64,000 bases of DNA from Tetrahymena thermophila SB210. Lineage: Eukaryota > Ciliophora > Oligohymenophorea > Hymenostomatida > Tetrahymenidae. The stretch lies in the NCBI RefSeq assembly GCF_000189635.1, contig NW_002476212.1, positions 434,001-498,000 on the forward strand. The letters run 5' to 3'. The notes below the pieces were generated by a model. The model did not search any database, was not told where the DNA came from, and saw nothing but the letters and a program-made list of their open reading frames with translations. Each line of letters begins with the position of its first letter. Positions within the stretch are counted from its first letter, which is position 1. This document shows positions 38,312-52,400 of the stretch, piece by piece. A program made the translations under genes and the position numbers.

Positions 38312-40450
38312 ATGAAAAAATCACAGACTACTCTTTATTCTTTGTTGCACTCTCCTAATAATGATTATTTCTCTCCTAAAAGCACTCCTAACTATGAGCC
38401 TAATTTAATGTTTTCTCGACTTAATTCATATAAATAGAGTGATACTTTAAATAAATTCAATGATAATTCTACTAGCAATAATCAAACATAGATGAAATAA
38501 GACTCTTTATTTGATAATTTTGTATACTAAGATAATCTCTTTAACTTTAAATTAACATAAAAGCAGATAAAATAGAAGTTTTAACAAAAAGAAAAATTAT
38601 TTTAGAGCTTAAACCAATGTAAATTAATTTGAATCTATCTTAACCAGAAAAAACAAATCTTAAAAATTAAAAATATTATATTAATTAGCTAGCAATACAT
38701 CATTTTCGAGTGGATCATTTAAATACGCTACTCCTAGATTATAGTTGGAATAATCATCTAAAAAGTAGCTCAATTAATCTAGTTTAAAGAAAAACAACTT
38801 TTAAGAAAATGTAAGATAGTTTGTTGACATTAAAGATTTGATAAGGCATCCATTAATTTGTAAAAAGAAATCTAATGAATTAAATCAAACTAATACCTTA
38901 GATAAATATTAAACAAAGTTTACTTCTCAAGCATATAAAGAAGCTTGCAATAAGACTTTTCACTTAGAAAAGTAATAGTTTAAATAGTATATAAATAATT
39001 AATGTACAGCTTTAAATCCTAAAGTAAGCAAATATTTATTTTATTTAATCTCTATTTTAATTTAAATAATTTAAGTTCTACTTAAATGATATATGCATTT
39101 TTTACGAATATTTGTTAATCATCAATAAAATAAAACAATATTTTGACTTATTTATTGAATTTTAATAAAAGATAAAGTAACTATCTAATCAAAAAATATG
39201 CTAATTAAACGGGCAATAGCTAAAAAGATTCAAAAATTAACTTAATCAAATAAAAACAGAACCATCTAAATCATAGATTAGTTCTTTGGAGGAAATTTCA
39301 GATATAGAAGAAGAGGAAGAAAAAGATCTAAACAAACAAATGAAAACAATAGATTATATAGGAGAGATGAAAAAAGAATTAGATAATGCAGGTTCTATTG
39401 GAAAGCATGAGGATTTTATATTAAATTAAGCTAAGAAACAAAAAAAATTAATAAAACGTATAAAAGAGGAGTTCTAAAAAAGACAGCAAATTATTGAAGA
39501 AGAAAAAAAGAAATAAGAACAAATTCAAATGACGAACACCTAATAAAAGAGCCATAGATTGCTAAATAACTAAAACAAAATAAGGTTTAAAAATTAACAA
39601 TTTGGAGAATCTAGTGAATATTTTGCATAATAAATCGAAAGTGCATAACAAGAATAGTATCTAGAATAAATGAAGCCACACCTTTTCAGATAATGCTTAG
39701 CAAAATACTCTCATCTCAAGATTAGAAATTTAAGCTATCTAGTTTAACCTGACTCTGATAAGCTTTCTAAAAAAGATCTAAAAATTAACAGCAACTTAAA
39801 ATACGTATATTAATTAAGTAAATTTATTGTTAATAAATTAATTAGATAAGAATAAATCACAATTTAAGGTATTATGTTTTAAAATAAATTAAATTTTTTA
39901 TAAAAATTAGATAAAGTTTCATAGAATGAATAAAGTTCGAAGTAAAAGCTGCTAGAAGGAGTTAGCACGTTAGAAGACACTAATGAAAAGAAGAAAGAAA
40001 TTGAAGATTTTTCAGCTAATCTAAACTAATAGCTTCAACAAACTAAATAGAAGCTATAAATATGTATGAAGTAAAAGGAATAAAAGCTTTTTTCTGCTAT
40101 TAAAAACAATGAAAATATTGAAATTTAGTATTTATTAAATTTATATCCTCATTTAATTAACTCTCTTAACAAAGTAAAATAAATTTTATTTGAAAAATAT
40201 GTTAATAAAAATAATAAAAAAATAAATAGAGGGGAGATACTCCTTTGATTTATTCTGTGTAGTATTGTAACTCTAGTATTGTAGAAGATTTGATAAAAAG
40301 AGGTTCAAACTTAAGCATATAAAATATTGTATTTATAAAAATTTTCATACATATTTTAATATATTATAATGTATATTATAGGTAGGACAAACTGCCCTTA
40401 GCTTGGCAAAAAAATTAAAAAAAGATCAAATTGTTGAAGTAATTTATTGA
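38312..40450 (+). CDS. Coiled-coil protein with C-terminal ankyrin repeats
   Basis: The only plus-strand gene. Five exons join in frame: 38312-38618, 38689-39023, 39172-40173, 40230-40328 and 40382-40450, giving 603 aa and ending VEVIY at TGA. The start is MKKSQTTLYSLLHSPNNDYF. The N-terminal third is serine/asparagine-rich. The middle is an acidic then basic coiled coil (EEISDIEEEEEKD, LIKRIKEEFQKRQQIIEEEK). The C-terminus has about two to three ankyrin repeats (NENIEIQYLLNLYPHLINS, NKRGDTPLIYSVQY with VEDLIKRGSNLSI, VGQTALSLAKKLKKDQIVEV). Ankyrin repeats mediate protein binding; no enzyme domain is present, so a scaffold or cytoskeletal role is only a guess. The gene is convergent with the DENND4-like gene, whose stop lies 320 bp away. 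Confidence 0.85.
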
Positions 40451-40770
40451 ATTTAATTTAAGTTGATTTAAAAAAAATATAAAAAGATGATTGAAGATAT
40501 CAAAATAAAATGACAAGTGCTCATCCAAAATAAAAAATATTATTTTTTAATAGCTAATAAAATTTTAATTACTAATTAACAACTAACTAACTTGCTATCT
40601 TAATAAATTAGTTCATAAATATATACAAAATTTATCATTTATTCGTTTACAATTAATTTTATTTTATAGAATTATTTTGATTGTAAAATCAAAATTAAAC
40701 TAGTTTATTTATTTTTCTTTTTGAATTAATTAAATTACTTGAAATATGAGATTTAAATAAATTATATTGT
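40451..40770. other. Convergent 3' spacer
   Basis: This 320-bp AT-rich interval separates two convergent stop codons (40450 on plus, 40771 on minus). It must hold the polyadenylation sites of both genes. No separate gene is seen. Confidence 0.6.
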
Positions 40771-43700
40771 TCATTATCTTTCTGATGGAATGTCCATCTT
40801 CTCAGAATTCTTTCCTTACTCCTCAGCTATTAAATTTTAACTTTACTTTTTCAATTCTAGATCATGTAACTTATTTTCTCCATCTTTTCTCAGCTTTATC
40901 AGCAACTGAGTAAATATTTTTTTAATTGACTTTGTTCCAAAATTAATAATTGCTGAATCTCTGTTTAATTTAAAAAATTTGAAAATTGATGAAAAACATA
41001 TTTATGAGAATCAAATTACTTTTAATCTTTTCTTGCACCAACTGATCCCATAGAAGCGTTGTCTTGAGGAGGACTTAAATGAGTAAAAGAAGAATGGCTT
41101 GTTTTATCATCTTCCTCTTTTTTATTTTAAAAGAAATATTCACTCATTTTAGAAAGAATACCTTTTTCTTAATTTTTTATTGAATCCTGTATTTTTTTTT
41201 CACAAAGCATAGCATGGTAATTATAATATTGTTCAGGTTAGTTAAATTCCAAGAAAAATGTTGGTGCCCTTATTAACTTAAAATAAAGTATGATATTCCA
41301 GTAAATTATAGGGTGTTCTTCTTCAAACTTATTACTCATAATTGAGCTCTAGCCCTTCTACTTCATTATATTTTCAATTTCTTTTCTTACAATCAAAGGA
41401 GATAAAAACTCCACTTACTTTCTTAAGTTATTATAAACACTAACATTAGTAATATCTATCCCTTACTTTTCCTCTAAAGTAACAACTTAAAACCTTATTT
41501 ATTTAAAATAAATATTAATTTTATAATTATTATAATATCTTATTTTAACTTCTTTTTTTCAAAAAATAAAAAGATTATTTTATTATCTTTAATAAGAAAA
41601 ATTTATTAAATTAATATTTTAATTTTAAATTATCAATGCATATTATTTATTTATTTAAATAAATAAATCATTTATTACTTTGATACAAACTCATGAGAAC
41701 AAGAGGGTATTGGACATTTCGTTCTATAATCAGTATTCCCTTTTTTCCAATTACTTATAATTTCTTCTGGGAAGAGATTTCTGTTACAATTAGGACATGT
41801 CTCGATAATTGTAAATAGAATATTATCAAATTTGCTTTTAAAATTTTGCTATTAAATTTAAGTTCCTACATTTAATTTTATGTTATTCAGTCCTTTTGCA
41901 ATTTTTTGTTCTTAATTTTCATTATCTTTAGAATCTTCTTCGATTATTGTCATTTGGTTTTCAAATACTTTTTTTCTTATTTCCTCTTTTTAAAAAATAA
42001 ATAAATAAATCAAATGTCGAGTATGATTTTTAGAATTTTTAATTAACTACCCTGAGCGGCAAAATATTCTTTAGATTAAGTGACTGCTTAAAAGAAGATT
42101 CCATGAGTAATAGGAGATGTTTCGATTTTTTATTCTTTCATTTATTAAACTAATTCAATAACTCTATCATCTTTACCATAATATCCACAAGCCTCAATAA
42201 CAAATCTGTACATAATTTCTGTTAAAGCATGGTTTTTTTTTCTCAACTAACCTAATAAGAATATTGCATAATCAGTTAGCTTGGTGTAGTAAGGTGAAAA
42301 AAAGTCTTATTTTAACTTCACTATAAATATTTAGAACCAGATATAATATATCTACTCATATAAATATTTAGCCCATCTATATTCATCGAATTAACTTGTA
42401 TCTTCTTGTTACTGTTCTATTTCCATCAAATTAAATTCAGCTTTTATGACTTCTTCTAACTTTTGGCATTTAGTAAATAACTCAGGTTTCAACTTGGGGA
42501 ATCGTTCATAAGAATAATACTCTATATTTATATCATTTATTCATAAGTAAATATTAAAAATTTTAAAATAATAAAATTATAACATAAATATAATTACAGG
42601 ACTTATCTAAGTCTTATTCGCTTGGTTGTTGTACAAATATAGTTTTGGTGAGCTATTCCTTTACAAATAATATGGGATCCTTTTTACTTCTCTTTTTTTC
42701 TAAGCATCTGATTATTAATAATTATTTATGTTTGGTAAATTTACAGCTAATAAATGTTTCAATAAATTTACATATCAAAAAATTAGTAATAAGGTTCGAA
42801 GGGAGAAATTTAGGTTCTTGTCTCGATAAAGTAAGAAAACATTGTAGTTTCTGTGAATTTTTAAAGAAAAGTTCCTTGTTTTGAAGATTTATGGAAATTT
42901 AAGAATTCTCTTGTGTCAAATATTTCACTCATTTCTTTGTTTGATTTCTTTTTATCTGGAGGAATCTTTTTTATAAAGAACTTTATCATAATCATTCAAA
43001 AGCTTTTTTTAATTTTACTAAAAACTTTTTATATTTCATCATGAATGAAGAGACAAACTCTAAGAAAGAATCTCTTATGTCAAAAGCATCGAAGTTAACA
43101 GGTGGTATTTCATCTTCAGCAAAAGGATTTTCAAATGCCAAATCTTGCATATCTAAGAAATTTTTTACATCTTAAATAGGCAAATGCAAATTAGAATAAG
43201 GTTGCAATCTTTTTTTGAGTTGTTTCAAAAATTTTTCTGGAAGGGCAGGCATCCACTCAATATTTATCAAGTCGTTACTATCTAAATAGGCTTAAATACT
43301 CTGATATTAAAGTATATTTTTTTATCAAAAATTTATTTAAATAAAGTTACTTACTTCTGATTAGATACCAGAAGATATATCAAAATTTTTTAATTTTTGC
43401 TCTAGCCCTATGATTAAAGGAAGAGGAGCTTCCATATAAGTTTTAAACATATCAGGAAGAATAGGAATGTATACATGATTCCATTAAAATGGAAATATAA
43501 GACTAATTAAAGCTTCTGCCACTTAAGTAATAACGGACTTATACTTGCTTATGATGAATAGTTTTTTTTCTAATAAGATACACTCAAAAAGGAAAATAAT
43601 TTTATCTATATCCAAAAGTCTAAATAAAGTTAGCAGACTTTTTGCACTAAATGGTGGGTATTTATGAGAAGTCCCAAAAATAACAGTTTCTATTAATATT

Positions 43701-45583
43701 TTATATTAAAATTAATATTTTTCTTTAATCATTATATTTAAACAAAACCTGGCCCTATTTCATATTGAATTCCTAGCTTTCCCCAATCAGTTATTTCTAA
43801 AGGCAATCTATTTTAATATAAAAAAGATTGAATTCACTTTATGAAATATTCACATAGAGTAAATAAATTATCAAAAGCTAATTAGCTTTTCCAATTTTGT
43901 TTAGTTAAACAAATACTAAAATGTATAATTAATTATTTAAGAAATACCTAATATCGTCAACTATATTGCATATAAATCTTTCAATAGGTATTTCATTCTT
44001 TGATAAGGATAGTCTATATAGATGCTTTAATATTTGTTTATACTCATCAAAATAGTTATAGTGAGAAATCAAGCAAATTGCCTTTTACACAAAAAGAGGA
44101 GTTTAGTCATCAATTTTTATATGTCCTAGCTAATTTTCAAAATCATAAAATTACATTTCATTTTTCATTGTTAAAATTTATTATAAAAAAACTTTAGATT
44201 AATTTGCATTTTACTTATTCTATCACTTTTTGATCAGGAACTTCATTAAAAATTAAACAAGTGCAGTAAATTCTGCATCCATCTTATAGAGTTAGCACAA
44301 AATTAAAACACTCTGGTTAAGTTGAATTATCCCTTTTGAATTTCACACCTTCTGGAAAACAGAACTATGAAACAGCATCTGGAAAAGGCTAAATAAAAAG
44401 TATAAAAACAAAAAATAAGTTTATTTTATAAATTTTAAGAAATTTATCTGTTAAAATTAAAATCTGTACAGTATGCATATGATCAGCTAAAGGGTACCTA
44501 TCAAGTACTGCTGGCTTATATCTTTTGTTTTATATCTCGTAATCTTTTTTATTTACCATAAAAAACATTAAAAGTCATAACCCAAAAATATAGATTGATT
44601 GATTGATATATTTATGTATTTTTTATGTTAAATTTAAAAATGTATTTATTTATACCTCTTTGAAGGCAAAACACTCTATTTTATTCCTAAAGGCCAAATG
44701 AAAAATTAATAACTTCATGCTAAATAGGCACAACTACATGCAAACTTCCACTTTTAAGTTTATTACTGTTTGAAATTTTAGCTGTGATAACTTTTACTCT
44801 TAAAATTTATGTATTGAAATTGTTTTTGCTTTAAACCTTATATGACATAGCAAAAGCATATCCTGGTTTATAGTCAGCTTAAATCAATTAAGTTAGATCG
44901 AAATTTCCTTTCCAGTAATCAAATCCTTCTCTTTTTAAAAAATAAAATTTGCTTTATAGCTAAACTAGCTTGCTTTAAATCTGCCAATTATTAAAATGAA
45001 TGTTATTACACCGTTTATTATGTAGTCTGAGGATGCCTATCTTCTATACTTTTTACAATTGAAACAGGAATATAATTATGCTTTGCTTTAATAGCCTATG
45101 ATATTTTTAATATTAATTACACTCATTTCTTTAAAAAAACATGCTAACGTATCAAAAAATTCATCTAAAATAATTATTTACTATTCCCCCATCTATAATC
45201 TTAAAATAATACACTCCTATCTCTGTAATTGCTGGTTTATCTTTACCATAGTAGCACCTAAGCCATAAACTTTTATCTCCCAAAATATCTACATATTTTT
45301 CAGTCTATGTATCCTTAAAGCTACCAGAACTTAATTATATAACCTCTAGCCCAATCAATGGAAGATCTATTTTAATAAATGTGGCATAAAATAAATAAAA
45401 TTATTGTAATTTGAAGATTTTAGTTTTTTTGATTTATCTAATTATTATTGATTGATTGATGATGATGCTTTTCTAATAACTTATCAATATAATACCTTCC
45501 TCAGATCTATGAGTCTCTATTAATTTATCATCAATGCCTATGGTAGTGAAATAATCGAAGACCCTATTTGTTGTAGCTATCAT
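40771..45583 (-). CDS. DENND4-type Rab guanine exchange factor
   Basis: Predicted tripartite-DENN protein. DENND4 proteins are exchange factors for Rab10 and related GTPases in membrane traffic. The start MIATTNRVFDYFTTIGIDDK matches the DENND4 N-terminus. An MABP-like part (WLRCYYGKDKPAITEIGVYY) follows. YKPAVLDRYPLADH leads to uDENN (FNFVLTLQDGCRIYCTCLIF). cDENN has LLEKKLFIISKYKSVITQVA and IPILPDMFKTYMEAPLPLII, and dDENN has FDTREFLNFHKSSKQGTFL. Further downstream come a PPR-like helix pair (RVIELVQQMKEQKIETSPIT) and the DENND4 zinc-type motif (CPNCNRNLFPEEIISNWKKG, then KCPIPSCSHEF). The C-terminal block VEFLSPLIVRKEIENIM with EEEHPIIYWNIILYF is also DENND4-specific. Many short introns are present and exact exon ends are approximate. 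The stop is TGA at 40771-40773. Confidence 0.93.
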
Positions 45584-47304
45584 TTTGTTTATAGTTTTGA
45601 TTTTATATCTAAATGCACTTTTTTGAGTTTTAAAATAAATCTAAGTAATAAGTAAATAACTATATAACTAACAAATTGCTTTCTTTTCAATACTGAAAAA
45701 ATTTAATTTAATTTGTTACCAATACTTCGCATACAAAAGATCTTGTTAATTTATTTACTTATTTGAATTCAGTAGCTATAATATTAAAAATATATAAATA
45801 ATGATTTTAAACGGCAACTCTAATTCAAATATTTACTTTTTATTTAAAAATTTAAAAACTGATAAATAATTCATTAATTTTTAAATTTTAATTCCATTTA
45901 TTTTTAATTAAAATTAATAGAATTCAATTTAAAACTTATTAAAATCATTTTATTTTTACAATAAGTACTGAAATTTATCTGATTTGAACTCATATTTAAA
46001 AGGAAAACGATTATTTAAATATAATAAATTATTATACTTATATTAATTTGTTTATTGATTTACTAATTTTAAAAAATAAACAATCTATAAAAAATAAATA
46101 GTCATTCTTTAGAATAATAACCAAATAATTTTGTAAATATTCTATTTTTTAAAATATTTTACAACTACGATAGTGAATATGCTTAAATTAAATTTTTAAC
46201 AATTTATTTTAGGACCAATTCAATAACATTGTACCTTCCTTCATATTTAAAAATATGATTCTTTTTTTTAGTAGTGTCTATAAAGATATTTACAATCAAT
46301 ATATTAGTGATTTTAGTTTTCTTATTTATTTTTTTTTCAATGTATAGTAAGCAATTATTGATTTAAAAGTATTAAAATAAATAAATTATCAATAATTAAT
46401 TAATTAATGATTATTTTCGAATTCATTTAAGTTTCTTTTAATTAGTTAAAATATTAACAACTAATTATTAAGAAAAATAGCTTAATTTAAATTGTGAAAA
46501 AATCCTTAATAATAAATAACAGGATCAATTATAACAAAAATTTTAATTAATTAACATTGAAAGCAAACATTATTAAGTTGATATTAATTAATGAAACATA
46601 TTTAATCATATTTTTATTACCGTAATTTCTTGGTTAAGGTTTAAAAATCGAATTTCAAGTATTTGAGAGTTTTTCAAAATTAATTAATAATTCTATCATA
46701 AAAATTTTCATTTGTTTACTCCCTGCCATGATTTTAAATAAGATTATATAAATAAAGATGATATTTAGTTTAATAATTATAATACTAGTTTTTGTATTTG
46801 ATTTCATTTTTTATAATAATGATAACAAATTTAAAAAGAAATTTAGTTTTTAAAAAATTTAAATATTTTGTGATTGATTAATTTTATTTATTTTTAAATA
46901 GACTGACAGACAATTAAAAACACTAATTTGAAAGAACATTACGAAGTATAAATTTCAAAACTATTTTTAAATCTTCTTTTTTTAGATTTTAAATTTATTT
47001 GCATAATTAATTACCAATAATTTATTTGATAATTTAAATTTAATTAATATTGATCTAGCAATTAATGCATTTTCAAATAAAATTATTCAAATAAATAATA
47101 ATTTCTTTATTTATACATATTAATTCTGATTTATAATAGATATTTAATTTAAATTAAAAAAAATATGGTATTTTAATTTCTTTAAAATATTGTTTTGAAA
47201 TATGATATTTATAATTAATGAGATTATTTTGGTAATTATTTATATATTTATAATATTTAATCAACTTAAAATGTTTAGAAATTTTAAAATTGTATAGGCT
47301 AATA
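45584..47304. other. Spacer carrying an orphan copy of the array's upstream segment
   Basis: AT-rich region between the DENND4 start and the membrane-protein array. From 46721 it resembles the upstream spacers of array members A, B and C (CCCTGCCATGATTTTAAATA, then a TTTGATTTCATTTTTTATA stretch). No remnant of a start codon or coding exon is visible where one would be expected, about 330 bp further down at 46390. Confidence 0.5.
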
Positions 47305-49448
47305 TCATACTTGCATTAAAAAAGTTTTTTAAATAATATTTAAAGTAGTAAAATTAAATAAAGTTATTTATAGATAAAGTTACATGTAACTTAATATTTA
47401 AAATATAAAAACAAAATCTTAAATTTTTCTATAAATTAATTTTAATATTATTTATTCTTGAGAATGAAACTTTAAAATGTTTAAAATTTATTTTTGCTAT
47501 TATGAATTATATATTATATATATATATATTTGTATAGCACCCTAGGGTAGTGTCTTTTTCAAGGCTACATACAAATAGAATACTAAATTCAAAATACTGT
47601 AGTCTATCTTTGTCTGCTTTTGCTTTTCAAAAATGTTTTTAAAACTTTACTTAGCCTTTTTGAATTTTTCGAAATCGTTTAAGTTATCATCTTTATTAAA
47701 AAATGAATTCTTTTCAATAACAGCTCCCTAAGTTGTATCCACTTTATAAAGAATTTATGGTTTGGGAATGTAGTTGAACAAAGCAAGCTAGTCATCATTA
47801 AGCATGATTCTTTTTAATTTGTCGACTTCTATGAATTTTTTGATGATATACTCTATGTCTAAGTTATTATCAATCTCTTTGAATCCATAATCAATCACCT
47901 ATTTTTTATTTCTAAAACTTGAAAAAAGTCTAGTTACGAAAGATAGCATGTAAGAAAAAATATTGAAGTTTAGGCTCGATCTATTTTAAGCCACTTCTTA
48001 TTGCTTATTGTAATCATTCAAAATTTATTCATCAGTCAATTATTTTCCTGCACTTAGAGTATGTCTTTTACTTATTTGTTAAGAAATATCTTCATGATCA
48101 TTTCGCTAGGTGTAATAATCCTTAGAATCTTTGCGATCGGAAATTAAAATTGGTGAACCTGGATCTCGCTAAGCAGATGCTATTTAGTATGAGTTTTCTT
48201 TTATTGGAGAGGGATTATAAAACTGATATATTTTCCTATTTTAAGGTGCTTAATTTTCAACTGTTTCTATATTATTTTATTATTGTGTAGGATTCGAAAT
48301 TAAAATACCTTAATTAGGTTTATTCGTTATGTCTTAAAAGTCAAAAGACTAGTTAATTAAAGATCTAGCTAAGTGAATTTATGAGTATCTCAAGCAAAGG
48401 AATGAAAAAATTGTGAGCAAAATTTGAGAAAAACCACCAATTTATGACATAATTGTAAATAAATTGTCATAAGTCCTTTTATATAAATTTTCTTTCTCTT
48501 TTTCAAATCTTACAACTAAATGAAAGAAAAAACCATTAGAAGTATCAACTATCTATTAATCAAAAAAGTAAAAATTAAAATTCTACTGAATAAATAAATA
48601 TATAAATAAGAAGGAGAAAAAAACTTTACTTGATTATCACTATAGCTGAATGAAGGATACGTTTATGTTGAAATATCAGATGTAACCCATCCAAGATCGC
48701 TCTCTACGTAATTATTTCTCATATATACGTTAACTTCTCTTGGGAGATTTTAGCTAGTAATCCAATACAAATCTCTTGAGAATCTTATAAAAGGATCATC
48801 TTTGTTTTCAGGTGCAAAGTAGACATCTGTGAATAATAATTCGATGTTGTTGTTGTCAACCAGAGCATCTATTTCTTTTTCATCTTTGCAGCCTTATCCA
48901 GAGCATTTATAGAAATAAAAGTTTAGTTCTTGGTAAGAATCAGAATTAAACTACCCTTCAATCTCAACTACCAAGTCTTTTGGAATGCATTAATGCATAT
49001 TTAATTGAGACTTGAGAAAAAACTCTCTTAGTTGAGGGTCAGGAACATGGTCATCTGTGCAATTAACTAAACTAAACACTTTTGAGTTAAAAACTTAATC
49101 ATATTTACCTGTTGTGCTGTTGTATACATTTTTTTTAGTCTTATGCACTCCTTGTATTGTGAATAAGGTATTGTCAATATAGTAGTTATAGTTAATGTCT
49201 AAAACTCCCAAAGCAAGAGAGAGAGTATTTGGTGTTATAACAAACATTTTAGGGTCCTATACCTATCTTTCTTAGTAAAGCACTGTTGGGTTTCTTCCAT
49301 TAATCACTGATGATATTAAGATTCCTAATCTAATCAAAATAAGACTGCATAAGATAGCAGTAAGGAAAGCACCAAATTTAGTTTTATGGATTTATGAGCC
49401 TTAGAATCTAACTGAAACTTGACTACCAAATATATCCAATTAATTCAT
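47305..49448 (-). CDS. Array member A: two-pass membrane protein, 3' end replaced
   Basis: First member of the tandem family. Exon 1 (48630-49448, 819 bp) begins MNQLDIFGSQVSVRFQGSQI. It holds a first membrane segment (FGAFLTAILCSLILIRLGIL) and an ectodomain with conserved cysteines (LVNCTDDHVPDP, MHQCIPKDL, YKCSGQGCKDEKEI). Exon 2 starts at 48552 with IVDTSNGFFFHLVVRFEKEK, a second membrane segment (SQIGGFSQILLTIFSFLCL) and a cytoplasmic tail. Identity to member B is very high, including the intron, and stops abruptly near 47587 after KIDYSILNL. From there the frame runs on for about 95 codons through spacer-like sequence to TGA at 47305-47307. The normal C-terminus and 46-bp last exon are missing, so the copy may be non-functional. 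Function unknown; the family looks ciliate-specific. Confidence 0.7.
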
Positions 49449-52400
49449 TTATTTTCAAGCTTTTTGTAGGTTTGTGTTTTTTATATTTAGATTTTATATA
49501 TTTATTATATTTATAAGAATTAGGTTTATTGTTTTTTTAAATTTTATTTACATGTAACAGAATAATAATAATAATAATAATAACATAAGTGATCTTCTAC
49601 TTTTAATTTAATTATTCACATTTTTTTAAAGTTATGGCAAATTCATAATCTAAAAAAGCAAAATTTAATTATTTTTAAAAGCAAGGTAGATTTATAAAAA
49701 ATTAATTTTCGAAATTTTATAACAAAAAATTAAAAGTTGTTTGTAAAAGATAACTTATAAATTGAATAATTTCATACCCTGTTCTGATTTTAAATAAAAT
49801 ATTTAAAATTTGATATTTAGATTAATATGCTAGTTTTAATATTTGATTTCATTTTTATAGCCATTTTTATAATCATATAAGCATTTTAAAAAGTAAACCA
49901 GTATAAAAGTAATTACCTGCGTGATTAATTAGATTTAATTATTTATTTTAATTAGGTTGACGATTAAAAAAGTACAGACGTAAAATTTAATTACATAGTA
50001 TGGATTTAAAAATAATTTATAAATTTTATTTTCTTTTTAGATATTAAATTTATTATGGTAAACATAATAGTGTATTTCATAGTTTGCATTTAACTATTTT
50101 TTTAACTCGCAAAAACATTTGAAATAGTGCTTAAATAAGTAAGGTTCTTAGAACAAATATCCTTTTCTTTGTTTATGCATAATATTTATATTTTTTTTAT
50201 GTATATATTTGAATTTTATTAAGCGTATTTAAGCTATGATAAATTTTAATTTTCTAAAAAATTCCTTTGATCTTGATATTTACAATAAATATGAGAGTAT
50301 AAAGGAAATTATAATATCATAATATCTAATCCATAATTACTTATTTAATAATATTTTATAAAATTAATAAATACAATTAATAATAAATGTATCGAAATTT
50401 AAAGATTGTAATGAAAGACTAGACTAATATCGTTTTTTTATCAAAAAAAAAAAAAATTTTTTTTCCTAATCAACTTAAGGTTTGTTTATAAGTTAATTTA
50501 ATAAAAATACAGCTAGTAATAAAATTAAATAAAGTTATTTTTAGAAAAAGTCAATTAAGGAATCAGTTTCCAATATGAAAACTCTTAAATTTTTCTATTT
50601 ACACTCTCTCAGATATCTAATTATTATTTATTCTTGAGAATTAAACTTATAAAATATTTAAAATATTATTTTTTTTTAATATGAAATATTGATAAAAATA
50701 TAATATATACACATTTACTTTATTTCTTTAAATTAATGAAACCATATTATTACCATAAACTAATAGAAAAATGACTATCATGATTACTTACCTTATTTTA
50801 GATAAATTAAAATTATAATTACTAAAAAAAATTTAATTGCTACTTAAAATATGGTTTATAATTGATGATTTTATTAATATATGTATTAGACAAACAATCT
50901 AATTGATTTTTCAGAAATAAAATTTACAGCAAAATATAATTCATAATTTTTAAGGAATGAATAACATATACAGAGAAAAATATATTGATTAAAGGTTTTT
51001 AATTTTTTCAATCCTAATTTTATAAATAAATTCAAATTGCTTTTAAATTATATTCATATGTAAATTTAGAACCTTTTTGATTTGCGAATAAAATTACACT
51101 AATATGAATTAAATTTTTGTAGATTAAGAGAGTAATGATTTATTTCCAGAAAATCAATAAAAATAGCATAAATTAATATTTTTTTAATATTGGTGTTCAA
51201 GCCTTCTATTATTGTTTTTAAAGCTAATGTTACAATTTTTAACAATTTATATTTTTATAATAGTTGTTTTTATGTATTATAATATTTTTAATTTAATTCA
51301 ATTTAAGCTTAAATCTTTCAAAACAATTAAATTTATTTAGATTGGCTACATTAAGATAAAAAATATTTGAATATTTTGCTTGCCATTTAATTTGATTTAC
51401 ATTAACTTATTTTAATAAAGACATCAAAATTAATTAAGTAAACTAATTTATTTATTTTTTGATAATTAAATATAAGTATATTCAAAAGTTTCTGATCGAG
51501 CAGAATTGCTATTAAATTACAGATTTTTAAAAATGAAATGATTAGTTATTAATGTAAGCACTTTTATAATTCAACTATTTTTTTTCTAATGTGATATGTG
51601 AAAATCTTTTATAATTGAATAAAATTATAAAGATCAATATAAAATATATTTACATTTATATAAATTTGTTTTAAATGATTTTAAATTTTTTTTCTTTGCT
51701 TTTCTGTAAGAGAAGTCATAATTTGTTTCAATCATAAATTGTTATTCTAAAATTTTATATTTATGTGGCTATTTTTAAATTCTTTTTTAAAAACTAAATT
51801 TTATTTTCAATTTTACAATGGATAATACAAACAAATTAAAAAAAATTATCTCAAGGATGAGTAGTTTTAGTAAGAAATAAAAATATATGATTATAAAATA
51901 ATCTAAATACTGAACAAATTGTCATGTTTGGCGCAATTCTAGTCGCTATCTCTCTATTTTTGGTTGCTATTATAAATTTACAAGCATTTATAAAATTTAA
52001 AATCATAATAAAGAATATTTTTCATTTTCAATAAAGAAAATTTCAAAATAAGCTCATTTTACAACAAATATATATATTCAGCAACTTTATATATAAAGGA
52101 AACATATTTTAGCATTACTAAATAATTCTATGTAACACTTTCTAAAAACAAAATTGATATTTTTTAAGAGTAGTATTTATTTATAGTCATCATAATTTTA
52201 TCTATAAAAAAAAATATTATTATAAGATATTTAAAAAATACTAAACGTTAAATGCTATTATCAAATTTGATTTTTTCTAACTACTAGAATGCTTAAAATT
52301 TAATAGATATTATTCATTCATAGTTGCTATTTAAAATAGATTGAACATAACATCATTTTGTAAAATATTTAAAAAATAGAAAAGATAGTTGAAGCTTATT

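Noticed and set aside
44000..44197. Plus-strand 65-codon frame in the DENND4 gene region
   Set aside because: It is antisense to a DENND4 exon and intron; the minus-strand reading carries the conserved DENN sequence.
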